A DNA stretch of 64,000 nt from Pseudomonas sp. P8_241 (GCF_034008315.1 NZ_CP125377.1:2678001-2742000); one strand, 5' to 3'. Shown: positions 26,283 through 34,625, counted from the stretch's first letter. Made by a program: numbers and translations. The notes: generated by a model not told the origin, from the letters alone.

Positions 26283-27023
26283 ATGAGTCGAGTAGCCCTT
26301 GTAACGGGTGCCTCACGTGGACTGGGTGAGTGCATCGCCCGTCGTCTGCACGCAGCGGGTTATCGCGTCGGTCTGGCGGATCTGCGCCTTGATGGCGTGC
26401 AGCAACTGGCCGCCGAACTGGATGGCAGCGGCGCCAGCGCTATCGCCATTGAGCTGGATGTGCGCAACAAAGCCGACTTCCAGCGTGCTCGTGACCTGCT
26501 CACTGAGCAGTGGGGCGGCACCGACATCCTGGTCAACAACGCCGGCGTGTCAAAAGTCGCGGCGCTGATGGACATCACGCCGGAAGAGTTCGACGAGTCG
26601 ATGGCGATCAACCTGCGCGGCACTTTTGTCGCCTGCCAGGTGTTCGGCGCGCACTTTGCCGAGCGTGGCTTCGGTCGCATCGTCAACATCGCATCCCTGG
26701 CCGGGCAGAACGGCGGCACCGCTACCGGCGCGCATTACGCGGCGGCCAAGGGCGGCGTGGCGACGTTGACCAAGGTCTTCGCCCGCGAACTGACAGCGCA
26801 AGGCGTGACGGTCAACAGCATTTCCCCAGGCCCGCTGGACCTGCCGGTGGTGCGCGAAAGTGTCGCCCCGGAGCGTCTGGAACAGATCCTGAAAATGATC
26901 CCGTCCGGCACCCTCGGCGACCCGACGTTCATCGCCGACAGTGTATTGCTGCTGATCGCCGACAACGCGAACTCAGTGAGCGGTGCGTGCCTGGACGTCA
27001 ACGGCGGCCTGTTCATGCGCTGA
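26283..27023 (+). CDS. iacE: IacE, short-chain dehydrogenase
   Basis: A 246-residue SDR with TGASRGLG near the N-terminus, NNAGVSK, catalytic Ser in NIASLAG and Tyr-x3-Lys (HYAAAKGG). Its C-terminus (DSVLLLIADNANSVSGACLDVNGG) is that of FabG-like SDRs. In the iac cluster it probably reduces or oxidises the hydroxylated indole acetate intermediate. It follows iacD by 10 bp; a REP pair separates it from iacF. Confidence 0.87.
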   Translation: MSRVALVTGASRGLGECIARRLHAAGYRVGLADLRLDGVQQLAAELDGSGASAIAIELDVRNKADFQRARDLLTEQWGGTDILVNNAGVSKVAALMDITPEEFDESMAINLRGTFVACQVFGAHFAERGFGRIVNIASLAGQNGGTATGAHYAAAKGGVATLTKVFARELTAQGVTVNSISPGPLDLPVVRESVAPERLEQILKMIPSGTLGDPTFIADSVLLLIADNANSVSGACLDVNGGLFMR

Positions 27024-27053
27024 CAGCAGATTTTATGGCAGGACAAATAACCC

Positions 27054-27137
27054 TGTAGGAGCCGGCTTGCTGGCGATGGCGCCCTGACAGGCGATGCAAG
27101 ACTCAAGGCTGCCTTCGCCGGCAAGCCGGCTCCTACA
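27054..27137. repeat. REP pair (REPIN-like) inside the iac operon
   Basis: TGTAGGAGCCGGCTTGCTGGC and the inverted arm GCCGGCAAGCCGGCTCCTACA bracket a spacer of about 42 bases, between iacE and iacF. Such structures can stabilise the upstream mRNA segment and lower downstream expression. Confidence 0.88.
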
Positions 27138-27177
27138 AGTGCTGTGTTAAACGAAAAATATGTATTCAGGTGATGCC

Positions 27178-28128
27178 ATGATGAAGGTGAAAATCGAAAG
27201 GATCGTCGACGAAGCGCTGGATATCCGTTCCTTTCGCCTCGTGCGCAGTGACGGCCAGCCGCTCGACACCTATGAACCGGGTGCCCACGTCGACCTGACC
27301 GGGCCGACCGGGGTAACCCGCCAGTATTCGCTGTGCAGCCCGCCGCAGGATCGCCGTGCCTACCTGGTGGCGGTGAAAAAAGAAGCGCAGTCGCGCGGTG
27401 GCTCGCTCGCGCTGCACGAGCAAGTGGAAGAGGGCATGGAGCTGGAAATGGGGGCGCCGCGCAACCTGTTCCGTCTCGATGAAAGTGCCCGTGAACATGT
27501 GTTGTTTGCCGCCGGTATCGGTGTCACGCCGCTGCTGAGCATGGCCTACAAACTGGCGGAAAGCGGTCAGCCGTATCGCCTGCACTATTTCGCCCGTTCG
27601 GCGCAATACGCTGCGTTTACCGAGCTGTTGGCGGCAAATTTTGCCGACAATGTGGAGTTTCATTACGGCGTTGAACCCGCGGATCTGGACGGCGCATTGA
27701 GCGAGTGCCTGAACCGCGCCAATCCTGCGGCCCACGTCTACACCTGCGGCCCGGCACCGTTCATGAACAAAGTGGTGGAAGTGGCATCCCGCAGTCGCTC
27801 GGACGACGCCATTCACCTGGAGCATTTCGCCGCCGACCCGGCCGCCAACAGCGCGCCTGCCGGCACCTTCGAAGTCGAACTGGCCAGTTCCGGCGTGGTG
27901 CTGCAAGTACCGGCCAACACCAGCCTGGTCGACGTGTTGCAGGCCCATGGTTGCGACATCGACACCGAGTGCCGCGAAGGTATCTGCGGCACCTGCATCG
28001 TCGAGGTGCTGGACGGTTTGCCGGAGCACCGCGACAACTGCCTGTCAAACAAGGAAAAGGCCTCCAACAAGCAGATTTGCGCGTGTGTATCACGGGCGCT
28101 TTCCGCTCGTCTGGTACTGGACCTTTAA
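27178..28128 (+). CDS. iacF: IacF, ferredoxin-NAD(P)H reductase component
   Basis: A 316-residue phthalate-dioxygenase-reductase-type protein: flavin domain (RQYSLCSPPQDR), nucleotide domain (AAGIGVTPLLSMAY, YTCGPAPFM), then a C-terminal plant-type [2Fe-2S] ferredoxin with Cys residues in TECREGICGTC and the downstream CACVS-type segment. It passes electrons from NAD(P)H to the Rieske centre of IacC. Start ambiguous between ATG 27178, ATG 27181 and ATG 27160; 27178 has AGGTGA upstream. Last gene of the plus-strand iac run before the AraC gene. Confidence 0.88.
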   Translation: MMKVKIERIVDEALDIRSFRLVRSDGQPLDTYEPGAHVDLTGPTGVTRQYSLCSPPQDRRAYLVAVKKEAQSRGGSLALHEQVEEGMELEMGAPRNLFRLDESAREHVLFAAGIGVTPLLSMAYKLAESGQPYRLHYFARSAQYAAFTELLAANFADNVEFHYGVEPADLDGALSECLNRANPAAHVYTCGPAPFMNKVVEVASRSRSDDAIHLEHFAADPAANSAPAGTFEVELASSGVVLQVPANTSLVDVLQAHGCDIDTECREGICGTCIVEVLDGLPEHRDNCLSNKEKASNKQICACVSRALSARLVLDL

Positions 28129-28280
28129 ACCGAAAGTTCACTGGAAAGCTTGGGCCGGAGCCTGTTGAATGGGCGCCCGGCGGCCGTCGAGGGAGGCGAT
28201 GGCTACAGAAATAACCGTTTTGACGAACCGCTCAATGAAGCGGTCGAAAAATAACAACAAAAACGTGAGGCTTTGCGGAC

Positions 28281-29201
28281 ATGATTACAGCATCGACGGT
28301 GCGCAACGAGGCGTTCGAAAGTTGGTTGAGCCAGGTGAACCAGGCCTGTGGGCGTTTCGATGCCCGGGCGCTGGACACTGATTTCTACGGCGAACTGGCG
28401 GAATTTCGCAGCGGTGCGATCAACCTCAGTGTGGTCGACATGGCGCACGTGCATTTGTATCGCACCAGCAAGGACGTCAGCACCAGCAGCGACGGCCACT
28501 ATTACGCGGTGTTCCAACTGCGTGGCAGCTCGCAACTGGAGCAGGGCGACAACCGTGCGAAACTCGGCTGCGGCGACATCGCCCTGATCGACGCGGGCCG
28601 CCCGAGCGACATGATCTACAACGATGATTGCCGACAGCTGTCGCTGATTCTGCCGCGCCAGGTGGTAGAGCGTGGGTCGCATTTCAACGCGGTCAATTGC
28701 GCCACGCGCATTGCGGCCAACAGCCCCCTGGCGTCGATGGCCAATAAACTGGTGCTCGATACTCGCCAGCAAGACGGGCTGGACATGCAGGAAAGCGAAG
28801 CCGTGCTCGATGCCTTGGCCAGCCTGCTGCTGCCGGGCATCAGCGCCCGTGACTGCGGTGCAGATGCGCACGAGCGGCAGTTTCGCAAGATCATCGCCTT
28901 CATCGACGCGCACCTCAGTGACGAAGAACTGTGCCCCGAAATGATCGCCCGTGAAGTGGGAATTTCCGTGCGCGGCCTGTACCGGATGTTCTCCAAGCGC
29001 GGCCTGGTGGTGGCGCAATACATCAAGCACCGTCGCCTGGACTTCTGCGCCGAAAACCTGCGTCGTGCCGATGTCGAACAGAAGCTCTCGGCGCTGTGTT
29101 ATGCCTGGGGTTTCTCGGATTCGAGCTACTTCTCGTCGGCCTTCAAATCGCGCTTCGGCGTGTCACCGGGCGCTTATCGCAAGCGCTACAGTCAGATCTG
29201 A
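28281..29201 (+). CDS. AraC-family regulator (FeaR-like)
   Basis: A 306-residue regulator with an N-terminal cupin-like AraC-binding domain of the FeaR type (VHLYRTSKDV, GDIALIDAGRPSDMIY, LSLILPRQ) and a C-terminal double HTH (MIAREVGISVRGLYRMFSK, CYAWGFSDSSYFSSAFKSRFG). FeaR activates the phenylethylamine oxidase and aldehyde dehydrogenase genes in E. coli, so this protein may sense an amine or aldehyde and serve the aau operon, the iac operon or both. A 152-bp spacer before it contains the hairpin ACCGCT-N6-AGCGGT (28225-28242). Confidence 0.85.
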   Translation: MITASTVRNEAFESWLSQVNQACGRFDARALDTDFYGELAEFRSGAINLSVVDMAHVHLYRTSKDVSTSSDGHYYAVFQLRGSSQLEQGDNRAKLGCGDIALIDAGRPSDMIYNDDCRQLSLILPRQVVERGSHFNAVNCATRIAANSPLASMANKLVLDTRQQDGLDMQESEAVLDALASLLLPGISARDCGADAHERQFRKIIAFIDAHLSDEELCPEMIAREVGISVRGLYRMFSKRGLVVAQYIKHRRLDFCAENLRRADVEQKLSALCYAWGFSDSSYFSSAFKSRFGVSPGAYRKRYSQI

Positions 29202-29243
29202 CACCGCAGCTCCTACAGGGACCTCTAGCGAACACAAAACCAC

Positions 29244-29269
29244 TGTAGGAGCTAGCTTGCTAGCGATGG
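29244..29269. repeat. Single REP arm
   Basis: TGTAGGAGCTAGCTTGCTAGC is a lone REP hairpin downstream of the AraC gene; the expected inverted partner arm is absent or reduced to the GC-rich GGCGGCCTCACGGCCGCC hairpin that follows. Confidence 0.7.
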
Positions 29270-29294
29270 CGGCCTCACGGCCGCCACAAATCCC

Positions 29295-29924
29295 TCAATG
29301 CCGCACCGGCTCATCCACCGGTAAATGCAGCACTTCGCGCACCAGCATGGCGATACTGCTCACGCCCATCTTTTCCTTGATCTTGGTACGGTGCACGTCA
29401 ACGGTCTTCACGCTGATGTTCAACTCGCGGGCAATCACCTTGCTCGCCTTGCCATCGATCACCAGCATCAACACTTCACGCTCACGGCTCGTCAGCAGCG
29501 CCAGCTTGCCTTGCAGGTTCTGACGTTGCTGCTGGTCCGCCTGGGCGTGCACGGCGGTCTTCAGCGCGGCCTGGATGCGGTCGATCATTTGCTGCGGGTT
29601 GTAGGGCTTCTCGACAAAATCCAGCGCGCCGTTCTTCATCGCCGTGACCGACATCGGGATGTCACCATGGGCCGAGACGAAAATGGTCGGCAGGGTGCTG
29701 CCGCGCTGATTGAGGATTTCCTGCAACTGAAAGCCGCTGGTCTCCGGCATGCGCACGTCGAGCACCAGGCAGGCGGGCTGCTTGGGGTCGTACTGGCTGA
29801 GGAACTCTTCGGCGCCGGCAAAGCATTGCGCCTGCACACTGACCGACTCCAGCAACCACGCCAGTGAGGTGCGCAGGTCTTTGTCGTCGTCAACGATATA
29901 AACAATCGGTTTACGGATTTCCAT
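29295..29924 (-). CDS. FixJ/NarL-family response regulator
   Basis: A response regulator of about 209 residues: receiver domain with acidic VDDDKD, phospho-acceptor Asp in LVLDVRMPETSG, the conserved Lys in DFVEKPYNPQ, and a LuxR-type C-terminal HTH (LTSREREVLMLVIDGKA, ISVKTVDVHRTKIKEKMG). The pattern VSAHGDIPMSVTAMKNGA is that of FixJ/TodT/StyR-like regulators. It is divergent from iacG and has no kinase beside it; the PAS kinase at 19453-20925 on the same strand is the probable partner. Start ATG 29924 or GTG 29936. Confidence 0.88.
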   Translation of the reverse strand: MEIRKPIVYIVDDDKDLRTSLAWLLESVSVQAQCFAGAEEFLSQYDPKQPACLVLDVRMPETSGFQLQEILNQRGSTLPTIFVSAHGDIPMSVTAMKNGALDFVEKPYNPQQMIDRIQAALKTAVHAQADQQQRQNLQGKLALLTSREREVLMLVIDGKASKVIARELNISVKTVDVHRTKIKEKMGVSSIAMLVREVLHLPVDEPVRH

Positions 29925-30040
29925 CGGGGCTGCCACGAAAGTTTTCTAATTATTGTTTTCGCACGCGAACGCGCGGCACACAACGGCTCGTCTTTGTGGA
30001 GCCAGTGTGCAGAATACCCACTGTCGACGGCCCTTGCGAT

Positions 30041-30063
30041 AAAGAAACCACCTAGTCGACTAG
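30041..30063 (+). promoter_or_regulatory. Candidate operator, copy B, with CTAGTCGACTAG palindrome
   Basis: AAAGAAACCACCTAGTCGAC (30041-30060) continues into TAG so that CTAGTCGACTAG (30052-30063) is a perfect 12-bp palindrome. The 20-mer matches copy A at 21024-21044 in 18 positions. It lies about 125-140 bp upstream of iacG and about 115 bp upstream of the response regulator gene. Confidence 0.6.
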
Positions 30064-30183
30064 CGGAAACCCAACCTCGTCATGGGGATCGTCAGAATGG
30101 TTGCGGCGCGTGCACAACCTTAGTCTTGTTCCATCACCTACGGGCCGCCAGACAGCGGTCCTCCTGAAGGAAGGGGCATCGAC

Positions 30184-30693
30184 ATGGCCGACCTGAGCCA
30201 GCAGCAAATCGACTTTCGCAACGCCATGGCGCAGCTGCCTGCTGCGGTGAACATCATTACCACCAACGGCCCTGGCGGTCGTTGCGGCATCACCGCCAGC
30301 GCGGTGTGCTCGGTGACCGACTCGCCGCCTACCGTGCTGGTGTGCGTCAACCGCAACAGCGCCACCCACGATGTGTTCCGCACCAACGGTCATCTGTGCG
30401 TCAACGTGCTGTGTGGCGAGCAGGAAGAACTGGCCCGTCACTTCGCCGGCATGACCAAGGTGCCGATGGACGAACGTTTTGCCTGGGATCTGTGGGACGA
30501 CGGCGCTGCCGATGTGCCGGTGCTGCGCGATGCCCTGGTGCAACTGGAAGGCCGGATCACTGAGTGCAAGGAAGTGGGCTCGCACTCGGTGATGTTCGTG
30601 GAATTGACGAAAGTGGGCGTGCGCGAACCGCGCGACAGTCTGGTGTATTTCAACCGTTTGTTTCATCGCGTTGAGCATGCCAGCGCAGCTTGA
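30184..30693 (+). CDS. iacG: IacG, flavin reductase
   Basis: A 169-residue flavin reductase of the HpaC/FRP type (GPGGRCGITASAVCSVTDSPP, CVNRNSATHDVF, CVNVLCGEQEELARHFAG). It reduces FMN or FAD with NAD(P)H and supplies it to IacA. The gene is separated from the rest of the iac operon by the AraC and response regulator genes. The Shine-Dalgarno GAAGGAAGGGG lies close upstream of the ATG at 30184. Confidence 0.85.
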   Translation: MADLSQQQIDFRNAMAQLPAAVNIITTNGPGGRCGITASAVCSVTDSPPTVLVCVNRNSATHDVFRTNGHLCVNVLCGEQEELARHFAGMTKVPMDERFAWDLWDDGAADVPVLRDALVQLEGRITECKEVGSHSVMFVELTKVGVREPRDSLVYFNRLFHRVEHASAA

Positions 30694-30707
30694 TTGAGAC
30701 CTTCTTT

Positions 30708-30736
30708 TGTAGGAGCAGCCTGCGGCTGCTCCTACA
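30708..30736. terminator. Perfect REP hairpin between convergent genes
   Basis: TGTAGGAGCAGCC and its exact complement GGCTGCTCCTACA surround TGC: a 13-bp stem in the 56-bp gap between convergent iacG and a kinase gene. It probably ends transcripts from both sides, although a U-tract is lacking. Confidence 0.65.
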
Positions 30737-30749
30737 AGGACAGGATGAA

Positions 30750-31766
30750 TCAAGCCTGCAGATATTCCCGAGCCAACCAGCAAGCCCGTTCAATCAGCAT
30801 CGGCGCCATTTCAATCGCCGTCGGGGTGCCCTGGCGGGTGTGAATCCAGCCCAGGTACGTAGTGCCGCGCAGCATCAGGAACAGCGCCAGGGTCTTGCGA
30901 TCCGCCTCGGTCAGCGGCTTGACCGCGTTGTAGCCCTCCAGCAGCGCTGCCTTGATCTGCTCAAAACGCGGATCGTCAAGACAGAAGTACAGGGCTGTCG
31001 CCAACTCGAACATGTGCCAGCCAAACCCGGCATCGTCGAAGTCGATCAGACGCAATTGCGGCCCTTCGACCAGCAGGTTCTCCGGCACCAGGTCGGCGTG
31101 AATCATGCCGAAATTGCCCAGGTGCCGACCGTATTGGCGCAAGTCCTTGCGTGCCGTACGTCGGGCCTGTTGCAGCAGATCCCGCTGCTCGTCGCTAAGC
31201 TGCTCCAGCTCCCAGAACCGCCCCCAGAACGGATTGACGCCGATCAGGCCTTCCTCATCCCAGGCATGCCGGACGAACTCATCCGGTTGCTGCCAATGCG
31301 CCGAATGCAGGTGAATCCGCGCGGCAATCGCACCGGCCTCATTGAACAGGAAATCGATGGCGGTATCGGCCTGCACACCCGCCTCGGAGGTTCCGGCGGT
31401 GGCACCCGGCAGCCAGGCGAGCATGTCGATGTGGCGCGGCTCGCCGATGGCCTGGTGAGTGACTTCGATCAGGTGGCTTTCATTCTGCGCACGGATAATC
31501 TGCGGCACGGTAATGCCGGCGCTGGCCAACGCTTCCATCCATTGCAGCTCGGAGCGCAACGCCGCTTCGCAGTGATAGCCGTTGCGGTGGATGCGCAGGG
31601 CCACGCGCTGCCCGTCGTTTCGGCGGGCGGAGAACACCGCGTTCTCGCGGAATTTAATCAGTTCGATCTCGGCAAAATCGCCGTCCCAGTGTTCCAGCGC
31701 ATGGCGCGCCAGATCATGCAGGCGGGCGACTTGCTGGTCGTGGCTCAGGGTATGAAATTCGGTCAT
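30750..31766 (-). CDS. APH-fold kinase, predicted ethanolamine/hydroxylysine kinase
   Basis: A 338-residue aminoglycoside-phosphotransferase-fold kinase. Catalytic loop MIHADLVPENLLV (HxDxxxxN) and metal-binding LIDFDDAG are intact. The layout matches the AGPHD1/hydroxylysine kinase group more than antibiotic-resistance enzymes. It lies 9 bp downstream of a class III aminotransferase that resembles ethanolamine-phosphate phospho-lyase, and downstream of an amino-acid/amine permease; the trio suggests uptake, phosphorylation and phospho-elimination of a small amino alcohol. Function is inferred from context. Confidence 0.75.
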   Translation of the reverse strand: MTEFHTLSHDQQVARLHDLARHALEHWDGDFAEIELIKFRENAVFSARRNDGQRVALRIHRNGYHCEAALRSELQWMEALASAGITVPQIIRAQNESHLIEVTHQAIGEPRHIDMLAWLPGATAGTSEAGVQADTAIDFLFNEAGAIAARIHLHSAHWQQPDEFVRHAWDEEGLIGVNPFWGRFWELEQLSDEQRDLLQQARRTARKDLRQYGRHLGNFGMIHADLVPENLLVEGPQLRLIDFDDAGFGWHMFELATALYFCLDDPRFEQIKAALLEGYNAVKPLTEADRKTLALFLMLRGTTYLGWIHTRQGTPTAIEMAPMLIERACWLAREYLQA

Positions 31767-31775
31767 GGCATAGTC

Positions 31776-33056
31776 TCAAATGGCGCTCAGGGCGTGGTCC
31801 AGGGTGTCGACAAACAGATCGGCGTTTTCGCGACTGAAGACCAGTGGCGGGCGCAACTTGAGGATGTTGTCGCCGGCGCCGATTTTGCTGATCAACACAC
31901 CGTTCTCGCGCATGTCGTTGACCACCTTGCGCGCCTCCAGTCCGGCCGGGTCCTTACTGGCGTGGTCGCGTACCAACTCCATGGCAAAGAACAGTCCCTT
32001 GCCGCGCACATCGCCAATGATCGAATGTTTTGCGGCCAGGACTTGCAGGCGTTGCTGCACATAAGCGCCGACGCTTTGTGCGTTGTGCAGCAATTGCTGT
32101 TCTTCGATCACATCCAGCACCGCCATGCCGACCGCTGCTGCGACAGGCGAGCCGCCGAAGGTGTTGAAGTACATGGCGTGGCGGCCGAACGATTCGACCA
32201 AGGCCTTGTGGGTGATCAGGCCGGCCAGCGGATAACCGTTACCCATGGGCTTGCCGAGGGTGACGATGTCCGGCACCACGCCGTGGGCCTGATGACCCCA
32301 CAGGTGATCGCCGGTGCGACCGAAACCGGACTGCACTTCGTCGGCGATGAACAAACCGCCCGCTGCACGAATCAGCGCGGCAGCCTTGTTGACGAAACTC
32401 GCAGGCACCCGTGGCAGGCCTTCGTTGGCGAACAGGGTATCGATCAGCAGCGCGGCCGGGCGAATGCCCTGGGCCTGCATCGACGCGATAGCCGCCGCGA
32501 TGTTGGCCGCGTATTCCTCCGCCAACTGTGCTTCAGTGGTGCCGGCCGGTGCGTGGTACAGGCATGGAATCGGCACCGCTCGGGCATGGGCGGCGAAGGG
32601 TTCCGGCGAGGGCAGGGCGGTGGTGACCTGCGCCAGCGACGCCGAGTTACCGTGGTAGTTGTAGTCGCTGACGATGATGCCGGTGCCGCCACTGGTGAAC
32701 CGCGCCAGACGCAGCGCCAGTTCGTTGGCTTCGCTGCCGGTGCAGGTGAACATCGCGGTGTCCAGCGGTGCTGCGAAGGTTGCGGTCAGGCGCTCGGCGT
32801 AACGCACCACTTGTTCATCCAGGTAGCGGGTGTGGATGTTCAGCGTGGTGGCCTGGCGGTGCATGGCCTCGGTCACATGGGGGTGGCAGTGACCGACGCA
32901 GGGCACGTTGTTGTAAACGTCGAGGTAGCGGCGGCCATCGACGTCGAACAGCCACACGCCTTCGCCGCGCACCAGGTGCAAGGGATTGTCGTAGAACAGT
33001 GGCGAAGCGCTGCCGAGTACGCGATGGCGGCGTTGCAGCAGGGTGTCTTCAGGCAT
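31776..33056 (-). CDS. Class III PLP aminotransferase-fold enzyme, phospho-lyase-like
   Basis: A 426-residue fold-type I PLP enzyme of the class III aminotransferase group. The PLP lysine is in VTLGKPMGNGYPLAG; this segment and LFYDNPLHLVRGEGVWLFD resemble the AGXT2L (ethanolamine-phosphate or phosphohydroxylysine phospho-lyase) subgroup rather than ornithine or GABA transaminases. Expected chemistry with the adjacent kinase is loss of ammonia and phosphate from an O-phosphorylated amino alcohol to give an aldehyde. An ordinary omega-transaminase is the alternative. It overlaps the permease gene by 8 bases. Confidence 0.8.
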   Translation of the reverse strand: MPEDTLLQRRHRVLGSASPLFYDNPLHLVRGEGVWLFDVDGRRYLDVYNNVPCVGHCHPHVTEAMHRQATTLNIHTRYLDEQVVRYAERLTATFAAPLDTAMFTCTGSEANELALRLARFTSGGTGIIVSDYNYHGNSASLAQVTTALPSPEPFAAHARAVPIPCLYHAPAGTTEAQLAEEYAANIAAAIASMQAQGIRPAALLIDTLFANEGLPRVPASFVNKAAALIRAAGGLFIADEVQSGFGRTGDHLWGHQAHGVVPDIVTLGKPMGNGYPLAGLITHKALVESFGRHAMYFNTFGGSPVAAAVGMAVLDVIEEQQLLHNAQSVGAYVQQRLQVLAAKHSIIGDVRGKGLFFAMELVRDHASKDPAGLEARKVVNDMRENGVLISKIGAGDNILKLRPPLVFSRENADLFVDTLDHALSAI

Positions 33057-34362
33057 GGTCTGGAACCTCGGTGACGGTGGTGCGACGGGCGCGCAGCAGG
33101 AAGTTGAAAATGCACAGGGTGAAGGTCACGGCCAGGGCGATCAGCATCAGCATGTCGAGCTGGAAACAGGCGGCGATCACCACCAGCGTCAGCGCCAGGC
33201 CGAGCCAGGCGACCAGCTTGCCGCCGACCAGGGTGAACGGGCGGGGCAGGCGTGGTTGGTTGCGCTTGATGTGCAGGTACGCGCCAAAAATGAACAGGTA
33301 GCAAACGTTGAGCAGCAGGACCACGGCGAGCATGACGGTGGCCGGGTCGACCGCCGACAATGGCAAACCAATCCCACCAATCAGCAGCAGGGCCGGATAC
33401 GGCGTGCCACGCTTGCCGGTCTTGCCCATCCATTGCGGGAACAGGCCGTCGCGGGCCATCGCGAACAGTTGACGGGAGGCGGCGTAGACCAGCGAGAAGA
33501 AGGTCGCGATCAGACCGAACACCGCGCCGCAGCCAATCACCTTGGCCAGCCACGAACCTTCACCGAAGGCACTGTTGCTGGACATTGCCGCGTACAACGG
33601 GTCGCCCGCCGAACCCACCAACTCGACGCCACCGGCACCCGGTGCACAGACCAGTACCACCAGCGCGGTCACCAGCAAGGTGCCGATGGCTGCGAGAATG
33701 CCACGGGGCATGGTGCGACCGGGGTTGTGTGCTTCCTCGGCCGCCGAACCGGTTTGCTCGACGGTGATGAACAGCCAGATGGCGAACGGCACGCAAGCGA
33801 AGACGCCGCCGAGGCTGACCGGAGTTGCCACATTGGCAGGCAATTTGAGCAAGTTGGCCAGTTCGACATGGGGCGCCATGGCTGCGCCAAATGTGAGCAA
33901 GGCGACCACGGCGATGACGCCGGCAATGAACGTCAGGCCCATGGCCTCACCAACGCCACGCATGTGGATGCCGATGATCACGGCGAACAGGGCGATCTTC
34001 ACCGGCCAACCGCCGAGCCCGAAAATCGACTCGGTGTAAGCGCAGATAAACGTCGCGGCAGCGCCAGTGCCGATGGTCAGCGCTATCGCACAGGCCACGC
34101 CAACCAGGTAGCCCACGAACGGTCCGAAGGCACTTTGCGCGTACACAAACACGCCGCCCGCACTGGGCAATGCCGTGGACAGTTCCGCCACGCACAACGC
34201 CAGTCCACCGCACAGCAGCGCCATCAACAGCGTGGCGATCAGCATATTCAACCAGCCACCGGCCATCAGGCCGAAGTTCCAGCCGGAAAACTGCCCGGCC
34301 ACCACTAACGCAATTCCAAGGCCGGCGATCTTTGGCCAGCCCAGCGCACTTTTCTTGAGCAC
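33049..34362 (-). CDS. APC-family amino acid/amine permease
   Basis: A 437-residue inner-membrane transporter with about twelve hydrophobic helices. The first helix region (KIAGLGIALVVAGQFSGWNFG) and PSAGGVFVYAQSAFGPFVGY are typical of the amino acid-polyamine-organocation superfamily, and resemble ethanolamine permeases. It is the first gene of a three-gene operon with the aminotransferase-fold enzyme and the kinase. The start at 34362 gives a short cytoplasmic N-terminus of normal length. Confidence 0.85.
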   Translation of the reverse strand: MLKKSALGWPKIAGLGIALVVAGQFSGWNFGLMAGGWLNMLIATLLMALLCGGLALCVAELSTALPSAGGVFVYAQSAFGPFVGYLVGVACAIALTIGTGAAATFICAYTESIFGLGGWPVKIALFAVIIGIHMRGVGEAMGLTFIAGVIAVVALLTFGAAMAPHVELANLLKLPANVATPVSLGGVFACVPFAIWLFITVEQTGSAAEEAHNPGRTMPRGILAAIGTLLVTALVVLVCAPGAGGVELVGSAGDPLYAAMSSNSAFGEGSWLAKVIGCGAVFGLIATFFSLVYAASRQLFAMARDGLFPQWMGKTGKRGTPYPALLLIGGIGLPLSAVDPATVMLAVVLLLNVCYLFIFGAYLHIKRNQPRLPRPFTLVGGKLVAWLGLALTLVVIAACFQLDMLMLIALAVTFTLCIFNFLLRARRTTVTEVPDHA

Positions 34363-34572
34363 AGAAGTCTCCCGCGACCCGAAGGTCGATTTATTGTTTT
34401 AGTGAGAAATGGAGGGGTTCAGCGTTGCATTGCAGGGCGCCCGGGAACGGGTTTGTGCCCCGAGGTCGGCTTCGATACTACGCCCGAGGTGCTGCGAGGG
34501 ATGTTTGCGCGCATGCCATGTGGTTGGTTGTGGGTGCCAGATTTGCGTGGGGTTTTGTCATCGGCGCAGGAT

Positions 34573-34598
34573 CTTTGTGGGCGCTCAGGCCCACAAAG
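34573..34598. terminator. 10-bp stem-loop after the transsulfuration operon
   Basis: CTTTGTGGGC-GCTCAG-GCCCACAAAG, a perfect stem about 28 bp after the stop of the transsulfuration gene on the minus strand. There is no U-tract after it in that direction. It is the only clear structure in the 263-bp gap (34363-34625) that also holds the permease promoter. Confidence 0.5.
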
Positions 34599-34625
34599 AA
34601 CAGCTTTGAACCTTAAAAAGGTGGC

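Noticed and set aside
30690..33074. A very long plus-strand open frame opposite the kinase and aminotransferase genes
   Set aside because: It is an antisense shadow of two well-supported GC-rich genes; its translation lacks domain motifs and is rich in His, Gln, Arg and Val as expected from a mirror frame.
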